Source: Pseudoalteromonas ulvae UL12
GTDB taxonomy: Bacteria; Pseudomonadota; Gammaproteobacteria; Enterobacterales; Alteromonadaceae
Assembly: GCF_014925405.1 (NCBI RefSeq)
Contig: NZ_AQHJ01000031.1
Location: forward strand, 1 to 50,682
Length of the DNA: 50,682 nt
Direction of reading: 5' to 3'
Under the pieces are notes generated by a model, which saw only the letters and a program-made list of their open reading frames with translations, made no database searches and was not told the DNA's origin. Below, one piece after another: positions 21,536 to 30,024 of the stretch. The stretch's first letter is position 1. Each line of letters opens with the position of its first letter. The position numbers and the translations under genes are program-made.

Positions 21536-22330
21536 TTATCCGCGATGGTGGGGCTTGATTAAATTAGACCAATCCCACTCAGGATGCCCCATAACAATGA
21601 AATCTGGGTTCTCTGTTGTTTCTCGTTGATTGTATGAAAGCGGATTGAACTCTGCGTCTACAATTGAGCCACCAGCTTGTTCGACAATAACTTGAGACGC
21701 ACCTGTATCCCACTCACCTGTAGGACCAATCCGCATGAAAAAATCAGCCTTCCCTTCAGCGACAATACACGCTTTCAATGAACATGAACCAAGTGGAATA
21801 GTATCAAACTGTGTCTTAATAAAGCAGCTCACAGCCTCTATTTTTTGCCTGCGACTGACAGCTAAAGTTAAACTATCTGGCTTTGCAACCGAAATTGCTT
21901 TGTCATGGCCATTTTTACGCTTAAATGCACCATATCCTTCTGCAGCAAAATAAGTGACTCCCTTAGTTGGCCAATGTATCACGCCGAGCACAGGTTTATT
22001 ATTTTCAACCAACGCAATATTTACAGCAAAATCACCACTTTTTAAAATAAACTCCCCCGTTCCATCCATAGGATCTAATAACCAGTAGCGCGACCAAGCT
22101 TGACGCTGAGACAAAGGAGGAATAGGCGTTTCTTCTGACATAATTGGGATATCAGGGGCCAAAGATTGCAGACCAGCCACCAGCACTTCGTTAGCTGCTA
22201 AATCAGCTTTAGTTACAGGTGTATGATCTACCTTTTCTTGCTGGCCAATATCATCTAAATCATAAATAGCTAGAATGGCTTTACCAGCTTGCTCTGCTAG
22301 GGCAATGCAAGGCTCAAGGAGTGACTTCAT
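21536..22330 (-). CDS. cysQ: 3'(2'),5'-bisphosphate nucleotidase CysQ
   Basis: Removes the 3' phosphate of PAP, the by-product of sulfate assimilation, to give AMP. 264 aa of the inositol-monophosphatase fold. Metal-binding motifs are visible: EE in MSEETPIPP, DPMDGT in the WLLDPMDGTGEFI block, and WDTGA near residue 215. Most relatives read DGTKEF at the second motif; here Lys is Gly. It follows nudE with a 1-bp gap, so the two form an operon. Confidence 0.94.
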   Translation of the reverse strand: MKSLLEPCIALAEQAGKAILAIYDLDDIGQQEKVDHTPVTKADLAANEVLVAGLQSLAPDIPIMSEETPIPPLSQRQAWSRYWLLDPMDGTGEFILKSGDFAVNIALVENNKPVLGVIHWPTKGVTYFAAEGYGAFKRKNGHDKAISVAKPDSLTLAVSRRQKIEAVSCFIKTQFDTIPLGSCSLKACIVAEGKADFFMRIGPTGEWDTGASQVIVEQAGGSIVDAEFNPLSYNQRETTENPDFIVMGHPEWDWSNLIKPHHRG

Positions 22331-22331
22331 T

Positions 22332-22898
22332 TTATTCTCCTAGTTTGTCGAGATAGTGTGTTGCCATCATCAACGCAGCGACACTTCGCGCTTCTGTAAA
22401 ATCAGCTTGTTCAAGTAAAGAGGGCCATTTCGATATAGGCCAATAAACAACCTCTAACGGTTCAGGTTCATCGCCTTCTCTTGTTTCTTCATATAACCCT
22501 TGAGCAATTAAAATGTGCATAGTGGCATTAAAATAGCTTGGCGCCATACTCACTTGCTTTAAGGGATGAAATAACTCAGCACCAAATCCAACCTCTTCCA
22601 TTAACTCTCGATTTGCGGCTTCAATAGGTGTTTCACCTGGGTCGATTAAACCTTTAGGAAACCCTAATTGATAATCATGAGTTCCAGCACAATACTCTCT
22701 CACTAAAATTAGCTGTCCATCGGAGGTAATTGGAACAATCATAACTGCACCACGGCCTGAGCCTTTAATCCGCTCATATTGCCGACGCTCTCCATTTGAA
22801 AAGCTTAATTCCAATGACTCGATTGTAAATAAACGGCTTTGGGCTGCGCTTGACGTTGCCAGTATTTCTGGCAACGAGTGATCCTTTTTCTGTGCCAT
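22332..22898 (-). CDS. nudE: ADP compounds hydrolase NudE
   Basis: Nudix hydrolase that splits ADP-ribose, NADH and Ap3A-type compounds. 188 aa with a complete Nudix box (GLIDPGE...RELMEEVGFG) and flanks very like E. coli NudE (EYCAGTHDYQLGFPKGL, SMAPSYF). Upstream of cysQ on one transcript and divergent from yrfG; the same nudE-cysQ-yrfG neighbourhood is common in relatives. Confidence 0.95.
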   Translation of the reverse strand: MAQKKDHSLPEILATSSAAQSRLFTIESLELSFSNGERRQYERIKGSGRGAVMIVPITSDGQLILVREYCAGTHDYQLGFPKGLIDPGETPIEAANRELMEEVGFGAELFHPLKQVSMAPSYFNATMHILIAQGLYEETREGDEPEPLEVVYWPISKWPSLLEQADFTEARSVAALMMATHYLDKLGE

Positions 22899-22961
22899 AA
22901 CACTTCTTTTGATATCATGCTGCTAATATATTAATCATAATAGTTTTATGGCTAAAAACCT

Positions 22962-23618
22962 ATGTTAAATTGGCAGCAAATCGACACCGTTCTATTAGAT
23001 ATGGACGGTACATTATTAGACCTTCATTTTGATAACCAGTTTTGGTTAGAATTAATTCCACAAAAAATTTCAGAACAAAAAGGCATCAGTTTTACACAAG
23101 CAAAAGCAGAGCTGTTTGAGAGATATCAAAAAGTAGAAGGGCAAATAGAATGGTACTGCCTAGATTACTGGCAAAAAGAACTTAACTTACCGATTGTTGA
23201 GCTAAAAGCCGAGATACAGCACTTGATAAGTATTCGCCCAGATGTTCCTGAATTTCTTACTGCACTGAAAAATGCTGGAAAAAATTTAGTCATGCTCACC
23301 AATGCCCACCCAAATAGCTTAAGTTTAAAAATTGAACGTACACAAATAGACACGTATCTCGATCTACTCATTTCTACTCACGAATTTGGTATCTCAAAAG
23401 AACATCAAGAGCTTTGGAAACAACTACAACAAAGAATCGAGTTTGACCCCAGCAGAACATTGTTTGTTGATGATAGCCTGACCATATTACGGGCAGCAAA
23501 AGAATTTGGTGTCGCCCACTTACTTGCAGTCGCTAACCCTGATAGCAATAAACAACACGTGCAGACTATGGAATTTTTAGGAATTACAGATTATCGAACC
23601 TTACTGCCAATTGAATAA
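22962..23618 (+). CDS. yrfG: GMP/IMP 5'-nucleotidase YrfG
   Basis: Haloacid-dehalogenase-type phosphatase acting on purine mononucleotides. 218 aa; motif I is LLDMDGTLLDL, motif II TNAHP, motif IV FVDDSLTIL. It is close to E. coli YrfG (222 aa). Divergent from nudE across 63 bp. It ends 3 bp before the stop of the convergent SprA-related gene. Confidence 0.93.
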   Translation: MLNWQQIDTVLLDMDGTLLDLHFDNQFWLELIPQKISEQKGISFTQAKAELFERYQKVEGQIEWYCLDYWQKELNLPIVELKAEIQHLISIRPDVPEFLTALKNAGKNLVMLTNAHPNSLSLKIERTQIDTYLDLLISTHEFGISKEHQELWKQLQQRIEFDPSRTLFVDDSLTILRAAKEFGVAHLLAVANPDSNKQHVQTMEFLGITDYRTLLPIE

Positions 23619-23621
23619 AGT

Positions 23622-24557
23622 TTAAATCTGACGAGCAAACTGTGAAGCTTGTTGTGGTGCAGTCGCAGATAAATAATGATTAGCAATGCGCTCTGCACGC
23701 TGTTCAATAGCCGGATCTCTCTGAATCTTTTCTTGAGCCAAAACAGCTGAAAAACTCACACTCTCTGATGAATTGTTCACCTGAGATGCTGAACTGCTTT
23801 GGCTATCGTCTTTAATATTTGCAGAAGCTTCTGGATCAGATTCTGAAGTTTCTTCAGTTGACTTCTCTGATTCTTCGGCCTTATTTTGCTCCTGAAGGAG
23901 CTCACTAGTTGCTTTACTCAGTGTTTGAGCTGCCAACGCTGCCACTTTACGATCTTGAGAAGAGGGCTCTGCTGGTGCCAATGCAGCAGCTTGAACTTGT
24001 TGCATTTTTTCAATAGTAGCTTGAGGATCGTTAGGCACTTCAGAAACATCTATTGGCACTTCACCTGCAACTGCATACCGATTACCATCTGGGCCTTTTT
24101 CATACTCATAACTGGGTGAACCAGCGTAACTGCCACCTACAGCTGCATGGGCCTGTTCATGTGCTCTTACTTCTAAATCTCGAGATTTAAGCTGCTTAAT
24201 CTGCTCTAATTCTTTTTGCTCTAGCTCTTGCTGGACTTGCTGCTTTGCTTGCTGTTGTTGCTCTTCTTTATCTTGCTCTGAACTTTGCTCACCTTGATCT
24301 GAGCTTTGCTCTTGCTTACCATTAATTGTTTTTGATTCATTTTTATCAGGAGTTAGAGACTCTTGATTAGACGCAACAGACAAGCCCGGTGTTTTAGCTT
24401 TTTCTGTATCCGCAACCAAACGCGCCTCAGGTGAAATAGCGGTAAGCTCTTTCGCTTGAGGAATCAGTTCTCTATTTTGATTATCTTTTTTAGCGACTTC
24501 TGTTTGAACATTCGCCGTATTAAGATTAATCGTGGGGTAACTGGTAACAATGTTCAA
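23622..24557 (-). CDS. SprA-related putative metallopeptidase
   Basis: A 311-aa protein with a long Glu/Gln/Lys-rich, probably disordered N-terminus (about 60-125) and a short SprA-related domain with HEQAHAAVGG at 133-142, a HExxH-like metal site. After it comes SYEYEKGPDGNRYAVAGEVPIDVS, typical of the family, then an acidic tail. No signal peptide or membrane helix is seen. The gene follows the small rod-like protein at 2 bp, so they are co-expressed. Proteolytic activity is unproven. Confidence 0.78.
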   Translation of the reverse strand: MNIVTSYPTINLNTANVQTEVAKKDNQNRELIPQAKELTAISPEARLVADTEKAKTPGLSVASNQESLTPDKNESKTINGKQEQSSDQGEQSSEQDKEEQQQQAKQQVQQELEQKELEQIKQLKSRDLEVRAHEQAHAAVGGSYAGSPSYEYEKGPDGNRYAVAGEVPIDVSEVPNDPQATIEKMQQVQAAALAPAEPSSQDRKVAALAAQTLSKATSELLQEQNKAEESEKSTEETSESDPEASANIKDDSQSSSASQVNNSSESVSFSAVLAQEKIQRDPAIEQRAERIANHYLSATAPQQASQFARQI

Positions 24558-24559
24558 AA

Positions 24560-24847
24560 TTAAACTCTAACGTCAATAAGTGTTCCGAGTACTTCATCTG
24601 CAGTTTGAATGGTACGAGTATTTGCTTGCGCATTAAATTGCTCAACCCTTAAATTAACTACAGCTTCATCTACACGCGCAGGGGCTTGACCTGTTGCAGC
24701 TTCTGGAGGTGCAGCTTTTAAGGTTTGCGATTCAGCTTGCTGTGACTCAGTAGTAGCCCTGCTTATATCAAGAGACGCTTTTTCGACACCTTGACTCGCC
24801 TTGTTTAGGCCTTGAACACCAGCATTAAAAGCGGAGTTAACATTCAT
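24560..24847 (-). CDS. miniature flagellar rod/hook-like protein (95 aa)
   Basis: The N-terminus (AFNAGVQGLNKASQGVEKASLDISRAT) resembles the start of flagellar rod and hook proteins, and the C-terminus (VNLRVEQFNAQANTRTIQTADEVLGTLIDVRV) resembles their end helix. The large middle domain is replaced by about 30 Gln/Ala/Pro residues. It is thus a short two-helix version of an axial protein. No flagellar operon is nearby. It sits directly upstream of the SprA-related gene. Confidence 0.65.
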   Translation of the reverse strand: MNVNSAFNAGVQGLNKASQGVEKASLDISRATTESQQAESQTLKAAPPEAATGQAPARVDEAVVNLRVEQFNAQANTRTIQTADEVLGTLIDVRV

Positions 24848-24964
24848 AATAACTCTCCAAATGACCTATGGGGTGTACTTTACATTATCGCTCAAAAAAC
24901 AGACAAAATAAAGTTTATAATACTGAAGCTAAGTATAAACTCACGCTTTAAAGCTAAGCTGATG

Positions 24965-25705
24965 TTACACATACCTTTTCAATGCAGTAATAAATTCATC
25001 CGAATGAGAAATAAAAGGTGCATGCGACGCTTTATTCAATATTTGGCTTTCGAAGCGGGGATTTAAATCATGCATGCATTTAATTGCCTCTTTGGGAACA
25101 AGCGAATCTAACCGACCAAAAATACCATAAACAGGAACGGACAAGGTCGAGAACTCATTCCTTAAGTCATCATTGAGTAATATATTTAGGCCTGCTTGTA
25201 ATGCAATAGGGTTAGGATCTGGGTGATCATTAATACTCAACTTCAAAGCCTTAATATCTTCTTTTGCATGCTCACTTCCAAGCGCTTGAATCGCTAGGAA
25301 ACGCTCTATGGTTTTCTGTGTATTTCGCTGTAATTGCACGACGAAATTATCTAAAACCTCTACTTTAATCCCAGGCCAGTTATCTTGTTGCGTAAAATAA
25401 GGAGACGATGCCACCATAACTATTTTCGACACTTTTTCAGGCCAATGTTTAGCAATATAAAGCGCAACGAGTCCACCAAGCGACCAAGCAATAATACATG
25501 TTTGATCGGTTATTTCTTTAACAATACTCTTTGCTACGTTTTCTAATGTATAAGGTTCTGGCAAAAAATCATTTTGTCCAAAGCCAGGTAAATCAAGGGC
25601 TTTAAACACATAGTCAGATTTCAAAGTTGCCAACTTAGGAAGCAATTGATGCCACACCCCCTGATTCATACCCCAACCATGAAGTAATACACATTCTTTT
25701 TGCAT
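24965..25705 (-). CDS. bioH: pimeloyl-ACP methyl ester carboxylesterase BioH
   Basis: Alpha/beta hydrolase that demethylates pimeloyl-ACP methyl ester in biotin synthesis. 246 aa; the catalytic Ser lies in AWSLGGLVAL, Asp in RLDSLVP, and His in SHAPFISH. The LLHGWGMN opening and DLPGFG block match BioH. Divergent from comF with a 67-bp gap, an arrangement known from relatives. Confidence 0.94.
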   Translation of the reverse strand: MQKECVLLHGWGMNQGVWHQLLPKLATLKSDYVFKALDLPGFGQNDFLPEPYTLENVAKSIVKEITDQTCIIAWSLGGLVALYIAKHWPEKVSKIVMVASSPYFTQQDNWPGIKVEVLDNFVVQLQRNTQKTIERFLAIQALGSEHAKEDIKALKLSINDHPDPNPIALQAGLNILLNDDLRNEFSTLSVPVYGIFGRLDSLVPKEAIKCMHDLNPRFESQILNKASHAPFISHSDEFITALKRYV

Positions 25706-25772
25706 TTATAAGAGCCTTTGCTAATAGTTAGAACACCATTTTAAATGACTGTGAATCACAAAGGAATGGTCG

Positions 25773-26456
25773 ATGTATCAAGGATTTTTTGATTGGTTAT
25801 TTCCAACGCGATGTCTACTTTGCCATGATGAATTACAAAAAAGTCAGCAACTTTGTACACATTGCTTGAATGATATCGAGATAATTTTATTGCCTGAGTC
25901 GGGGAATTTACTCCATAGGCCCGATATTTCGAGGTTATTTGACAATCTCTCTTTCGATGCGTTATTTGCCCTATCATGGTATCAACCACCGGTCGAGAAC
26001 TGGATAAGAGGATTGAAATTTCATGATCAAATCCACTATAAAATAGCTTTGATTCAATTAATTAGAAAAAAATTGCCTGAGTATACTCAACAAGAAGGGT
26101 TTGAATGGCCTGATTATTTTGTTGTTTTACCTTTGCATCCCAGCAGATTTAAAAACCGAGGTTTTAATCAAGTGGCTCAAGTGTGGCAACCTCTGCTACC
26201 TAAGCATCTTATTTCACACACGCTTTTAACCCGAAATAAAGCCACTCAAGCACAAACAACCTTAACTAAAAAGCAGCGTAAGCAGAACCTTAAATCAGCT
26301 TTTAAATGCGAAACTAACCTTCAAGGGAAAAAAATCACCATTATCGATGATGTCATCACAACGGGGGCAACAATAAATTCTGCAGCTGATTGTTTAAAAC
26401 AAGCTGGAGCAATCCATGTCAGCGTGTGGGCGACCTGCATTACTCCATTTAGATAA
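25773..26456 (+). CDS. comF: ComF family phosphoribosyltransferase-like protein
   Basis: 227 aa. An N-terminal zinc-finger-like part (CLLC...CTHC) is followed by a type I phosphoribosyltransferase domain with the PRPP loop ITIIDDVITTGATINS near the C-terminus. The family (ComF/GntX) is tied to DNA uptake in competent bacteria. Its stop is 4 bp from that of the convergent M14 gene. Confidence 0.92.
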   Translation: MYQGFFDWLFPTRCLLCHDELQKSQQLCTHCLNDIEIILLPESGNLLHRPDISRLFDNLSFDALFALSWYQPPVENWIRGLKFHDQIHYKIALIQLIRKKLPEYTQQEGFEWPDYFVVLPLHPSRFKNRGFNQVAQVWQPLLPKHLISHTLLTRNKATQAQTTLTKKQRKQNLKSAFKCETNLQGKKITIIDDVITTGATINSAADCLKQAGAIHVSVWATCITPFR

Positions 26457-26460
26457 TGAG

Positions 26461-29016
26461 TTACTCTGGTTTTGCGCTAAATGCATGCCCAAAAAACAGT
26501 GCATTACTTAATAGTCGACTCGTACCATACCAGTAACCGCGAAAAACAGGGTTATCAGTCATCGCGATCACTCGCCCTTGCCCGTAGTTGTGCGCCACCA
26601 CGGCAAGTCCACCAGCTATTTTTGTTACATTTCTATCATCTGCAAAACCAGCCAATAAGGGCGCCGATTGATACGTAGCAATGTTTACAAAGGGCACATC
26701 CATGGGCTCAAGTAAAAAAGTGCTGTTTTTAAACATCGGTAATGTGTCACGTTGCAATGAAAAACTTAATGGATGCGATAAATCTATATGGGTATTGAAG
26801 ATCGCGCCCGCAATGCGTTGCTGACCTGCCAAGGAGTCCTTATCGCCATATGTTAAGCCTTCATGACTAAAATTATCAGCCATATCTTTGCTTGAAATAT
26901 AACTTGCTTGCAGCAGCTTATTTTGTGCTAAATACTTTGCTCCTCCTTTGTGACCCCAGATAACTCCGCCTTGTTTCACCCACTGACGAATGGTATTTTT
27001 TACTGGTTCCGTAACACCTGTATAGCGTCCGTCAGCAAGAATGACATGGCTATAATCCGACAAATCAATACGACCTAAATCATTCAAATCGACTATCGTC
27101 GGTGCCAATCCAACATGTTTGTCTAAATAATACCAAACCTCACCAACTTCATATTGGCTGGTTCCTTTACCGCCAATGAGTAGGACTTTAGGCTTTTGAA
27201 TAGGCACAAGCTGCCTAGAACCTAAGTCAATCCCACTCGACGTTAAGCCAGACTCAATTCCAATCACAGGTATCGCTAACTCGGAGGCTAAACGCTGCAA
27301 ATCTTCAAACCAATTTTTTGCTGTTTGCAGTCCTGCCGGGATCACAATTGCGCCGGCATTTAGTTGCTTATTACCAGTCGAAATCTTTGCTATCATAGGC
27401 TTAAGAGCTGCGCGTACTTTAATATCTTTAGCTAATAGCGCATTGAGTAATTTAGGTGCTAAAAAGTCATTCCACTCAAAGGCATATGCATATTTATTAG
27501 GTAAAAGCTCAATTGGTGCAGATGATTTTAAATACCACGCTGCCTCAGCCGTTTTTAAGCCTCGTTTTGTATCAATCGCACTGAATGGTAAATTAAAGGC
27601 ATGCGCTAATGTCCAACCAGAAACATCATAGAAGGTATTATCTTCAAAGGTTTTTTGTTCACTGAAAATCGCCTTAATCAAGCGATATTGAGATTGTTCA
27701 AATGGAACATAGTAACTGGTATAAGCCTGATAAACTTGCCCATCAACTTTCAACTCTTTTGTTAATGGATAAGCATTAATTTGATGTTGTTTTAAAATAG
27801 AGAGAAAAGCATGCGTGCGACTTCTATCTTCTGACCCATCAACAACGTACCCATTGAAAGAGTCATTATCTGCCTCAATTAACGCACTAGCATAAAAGCT
27901 TGTTTGATAGTTTAACAGCGAGGTTTTATTGACAATGGCAGCATCAAACGTTGATAAAGATGTCACTAGCTGGTTTTTTATGGTTTGTGGAAATGTTAAC
28001 AAACCATTGATCGTATCTTGTTGATGACCTCTGCTGCTCGCTTGCTCAAATAAAATACCCACACTGCCGTTAATATCTGGATAAGTTGATCCCTTTCCAT
28101 AATAAAAGTCATCAAAGCTTTCCTGTGTAAAATACAATGACTTTTGCTCATCCAGAGCTTTGGCATGAAATTGGGCGATGTTTTCTGTCAGGGTCACATT
28201 CTCAACAGGTGTAAGTGGATGCTTTCGACTTGGGATCCCAGGCTGAAAAAAGAAGGTACTATGCGGCCCCATTTCATGGAAATCCGTAAGAATATTGGGT
28301 TTCCATTGATGAAACTGAGCAATTCTCGCTTTAGATTCTGGATGTTGAAGTAACAACCAATCACGGTTTAAATCAAACCAATAATGATTTGTTCTTGCAC
28401 TTGGCCACGCTTCATTATGCTCTTTATGATTTGGATCGGGATTGAGTGCCGACCCTTTGTGCATGTTAGCCCATTGAGCAAAACGAGCTAAGCCATCTGG
28501 GTTTAGAGAGGGATCGAGTAAAATAACCGTATTATCTAACAACTGTTCAATTTTAGGCCCTGTTGCTGCAGCTAAATAATAAGCAACCAACAGCGCTGCA
28601 TTACTGCCAGACGATTCATTACCATGAACACTGTAGCCCATCCAAACAACTGCAGGCCCTGAGTTATCAGGGTTTTTCATATTGAGACGATTAACATGAG
28701 CCGACTGTATTTGCTCAATATTGGCCATTTTATTTTCTGAAGATACCGTTAATAACAGTAACGGGCGCTGTTCATGACTGTACCCTATGGTTTGAATGTT
28801 AATCCGATCACTAGCCTTGGCTAACACATGTAAATATTGCACCAACTGATCGTGACGAACATGCCACTGCCCTACTTCATATCCTAATACTTTATCAGGT
28901 GTGGGAATCGCAGGATTAAACTCAACATCAGCAGGAAAATAATAATCAATTGGCTTAGCATGCAAGCAATTTACTAAGCTAGCTATCGTTATAATAATAA
29001 ATTGAAACAAACGCAT
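26461..29016 (-). CDS. secreted M14-family zinc carboxypeptidase
   Basis: An 851-aa exported peptidase. A signal peptide (cut near CLHA|KP) precedes an M14 domain with HGNESSG (the HxxE zinc motif) and a later DFHEMGPHS block, plus ILLDPSLNPDGL. The C-terminal half resembles a glutamine-amidotransferase-like fold (VLLIGGKGTSQYE), as in many large M14 peptidases of marine bacteria. Likely role: breaking down external peptides. No ribosome binding site is clear ahead of the ATG. Confidence 0.88.
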   Translation of the reverse strand: MRLFQFIIITIASLVNCLHAKPIDYYFPADVEFNPAIPTPDKVLGYEVGQWHVRHDQLVQYLHVLAKASDRINIQTIGYSHEQRPLLLLTVSSENKMANIEQIQSAHVNRLNMKNPDNSGPAVVWMGYSVHGNESSGSNAALLVAYYLAAATGPKIEQLLDNTVILLDPSLNPDGLARFAQWANMHKGSALNPDPNHKEHNEAWPSARTNHYWFDLNRDWLLLQHPESKARIAQFHQWKPNILTDFHEMGPHSTFFFQPGIPSRKHPLTPVENVTLTENIAQFHAKALDEQKSLYFTQESFDDFYYGKGSTYPDINGSVGILFEQASSRGHQQDTINGLLTFPQTIKNQLVTSLSTFDAAIVNKTSLLNYQTSFYASALIEADNDSFNGYVVDGSEDRSRTHAFLSILKQHQINAYPLTKELKVDGQVYQAYTSYYVPFEQSQYRLIKAIFSEQKTFEDNTFYDVSGWTLAHAFNLPFSAIDTKRGLKTAEAAWYLKSSAPIELLPNKYAYAFEWNDFLAPKLLNALLAKDIKVRAALKPMIAKISTGNKQLNAGAIVIPAGLQTAKNWFEDLQRLASELAIPVIGIESGLTSSGIDLGSRQLVPIQKPKVLLIGGKGTSQYEVGEVWYYLDKHVGLAPTIVDLNDLGRIDLSDYSHVILADGRYTGVTEPVKNTIRQWVKQGGVIWGHKGGAKYLAQNKLLQASYISSKDMADNFSHEGLTYGDKDSLAGQQRIAGAIFNTHIDLSHPLSFSLQRDTLPMFKNSTFLLEPMDVPFVNIATYQSAPLLAGFADDRNVTKIAGGLAVVAHNYGQGRVIAMTDNPVFRGYWYGTSRLLSNALFFGHAFSAKPE

Positions 29017-29123
29017 AGGGAGGTCATTTAAAAATTTTAGAGGTGATTAAAAACTAACACTGCTTATTTTTATTACCAACTTTTTTCGGTGAGTACTAGC
29101 GAGAACAAGATGAGCGGAGTATG

Positions 29124-29148
29124 ATACCTGAGTATTTTAGTCAACTAT
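29124..29148 (+). promoter_or_regulatory. IscR type 1 binding site upstream of nfuA
   Basis: The 25-bp site matches the IscR type 1 consensus at 24 of 25 positions; the only miss is the ninth base (G for C). Its half-sites read ATACCTGAGT and AGTCAACTAT. It ends 10 bp before the nfuA start codon and overlaps a possible -10 (TATGAT 29120-29125), so bound Fe-S IscR should repress nfuA. Confidence 0.8.
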
Positions 29149-29158
29149 ACCGTCTCTT

Positions 29159-29734
29159 ATGATTACAATTTCTGAAACAGCTCAAAATCACTTTGCAAAA
29201 CTTCTTGCCGATCAGGCTGAAGGTACAAATATCCGCGTCTTCGTGGTCAACCCTGGCACATCAAAGGCCGAATGTGGCGTCTCATACTGCCCAGCAGATG
29301 CAGTCGAAGACACCGATATTCACTTAGAATTTAATGGTTTTAACGCGGTTGTCGATGCTGAAAGCGCACCTTTTTTAAGTGAAGCTGAAATCGATTTTGT
29401 GACCGACAAAATGGGTTCACAACTGACGCTAAAGGCACCAAATGCAAAGGCGAAAAAGTTGTCTGATGGTGCATCATTAGCTGAACGTGTACAGCACATG
29501 ATCGACACTGAAGTTAACCCACAGTTAGCCAATCATGGTGGTCAGGTAAGCCTAGTTGAAATAACACAAGATGGCATTGCAATCCTTCAATTTGGCGGTG
29601 GATGTAATGGCTGCTCAATGATTGACGTTACGCTTAAAGATGGCATTGAAAAAGAAATGCTCGCAAAATTCGATGAAATTAAAGGCGTCAGAGATATCAC
29701 CGATCATGATCACGGCGAGCACTCATATTATTAA
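29159..29734 (+). CDS. nfuA: Fe/S biogenesis protein NfuA
   Basis: Carries and delivers 4Fe-4S clusters. 191 aa: an N-terminal A-type-like domain lacking the cluster cysteines of true A-type carriers, and a C-terminal NifU-like domain with the CxxC cluster site in GGGCNGCSM. Length matches E. coli NfuA (191 aa). No Shine-Dalgarno is visible; the leader would be very short if the promoter overlaps the IscR site. Confidence 0.95.
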   Translation: MITISETAQNHFAKLLADQAEGTNIRVFVVNPGTSKAECGVSYCPADAVEDTDIHLEFNGFNAVVDAESAPFLSEAEIDFVTDKMGSQLTLKAPNAKAKKLSDGASLAERVQHMIDTEVNPQLANHGGQVSLVEITQDGIAILQFGGGCNGCSMIDVTLKDGIEKEMLAKFDEIKGVRDITDHDHGEHSYY

Positions 29735-29751
29735 TCACCAGCGGCTCACTT

Positions 29752-30024
29752 GTGCGTTTTAAGTATTGTATTTATCGCTTGGGTAATACACCCAAGCTTA
29801 GCTTGAAACGCTTTTTGATTGGCCTGTGCTTATTTGTGTTTTCGGCTGGGTTTATCATGTATGGCTATTTTGAAGAACCCCTATATCAACTTGCAGGTCT
29901 CATACTATTAGCCCCTGCATTATTTTTTGCGATTTATGGGTATATAGGGCTATTTGCAAATCGTTTTTCTCAAGTCATTTCAATAAACGATCCTGTCGAT
30001 ACAAACAAGCATAAACAACCATAA
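29752..30024 (+). CDS. small membrane protein of unknown function (90 aa)
   Basis: A GTG-started frame 17 bp after nfuA. Two hydrophobic helices (about 22-40 and 47-70) and a cationic N-terminus predict an inner-membrane protein. The last 50 bp overlap the end of the convergent MATE gene. No named family is recognised. It probably shares the nfuA transcript. Confidence 0.6.
   Translation: MRFKYCIYRLGNTPKLSLKRFLIGLCLFVFSAGFIMYGYFEEPLYQLAGLILLAPALFFAIYGYIGLFANRFSQVISINDPVDTNKHKQP

Noticed and set aside
29018..29026. Strong AGGGAGGT on the plus strand near the M14 start
   Set aside because: It lies on the wrong strand for the M14 gene, and no plus-strand start codon follows at a useful distance.
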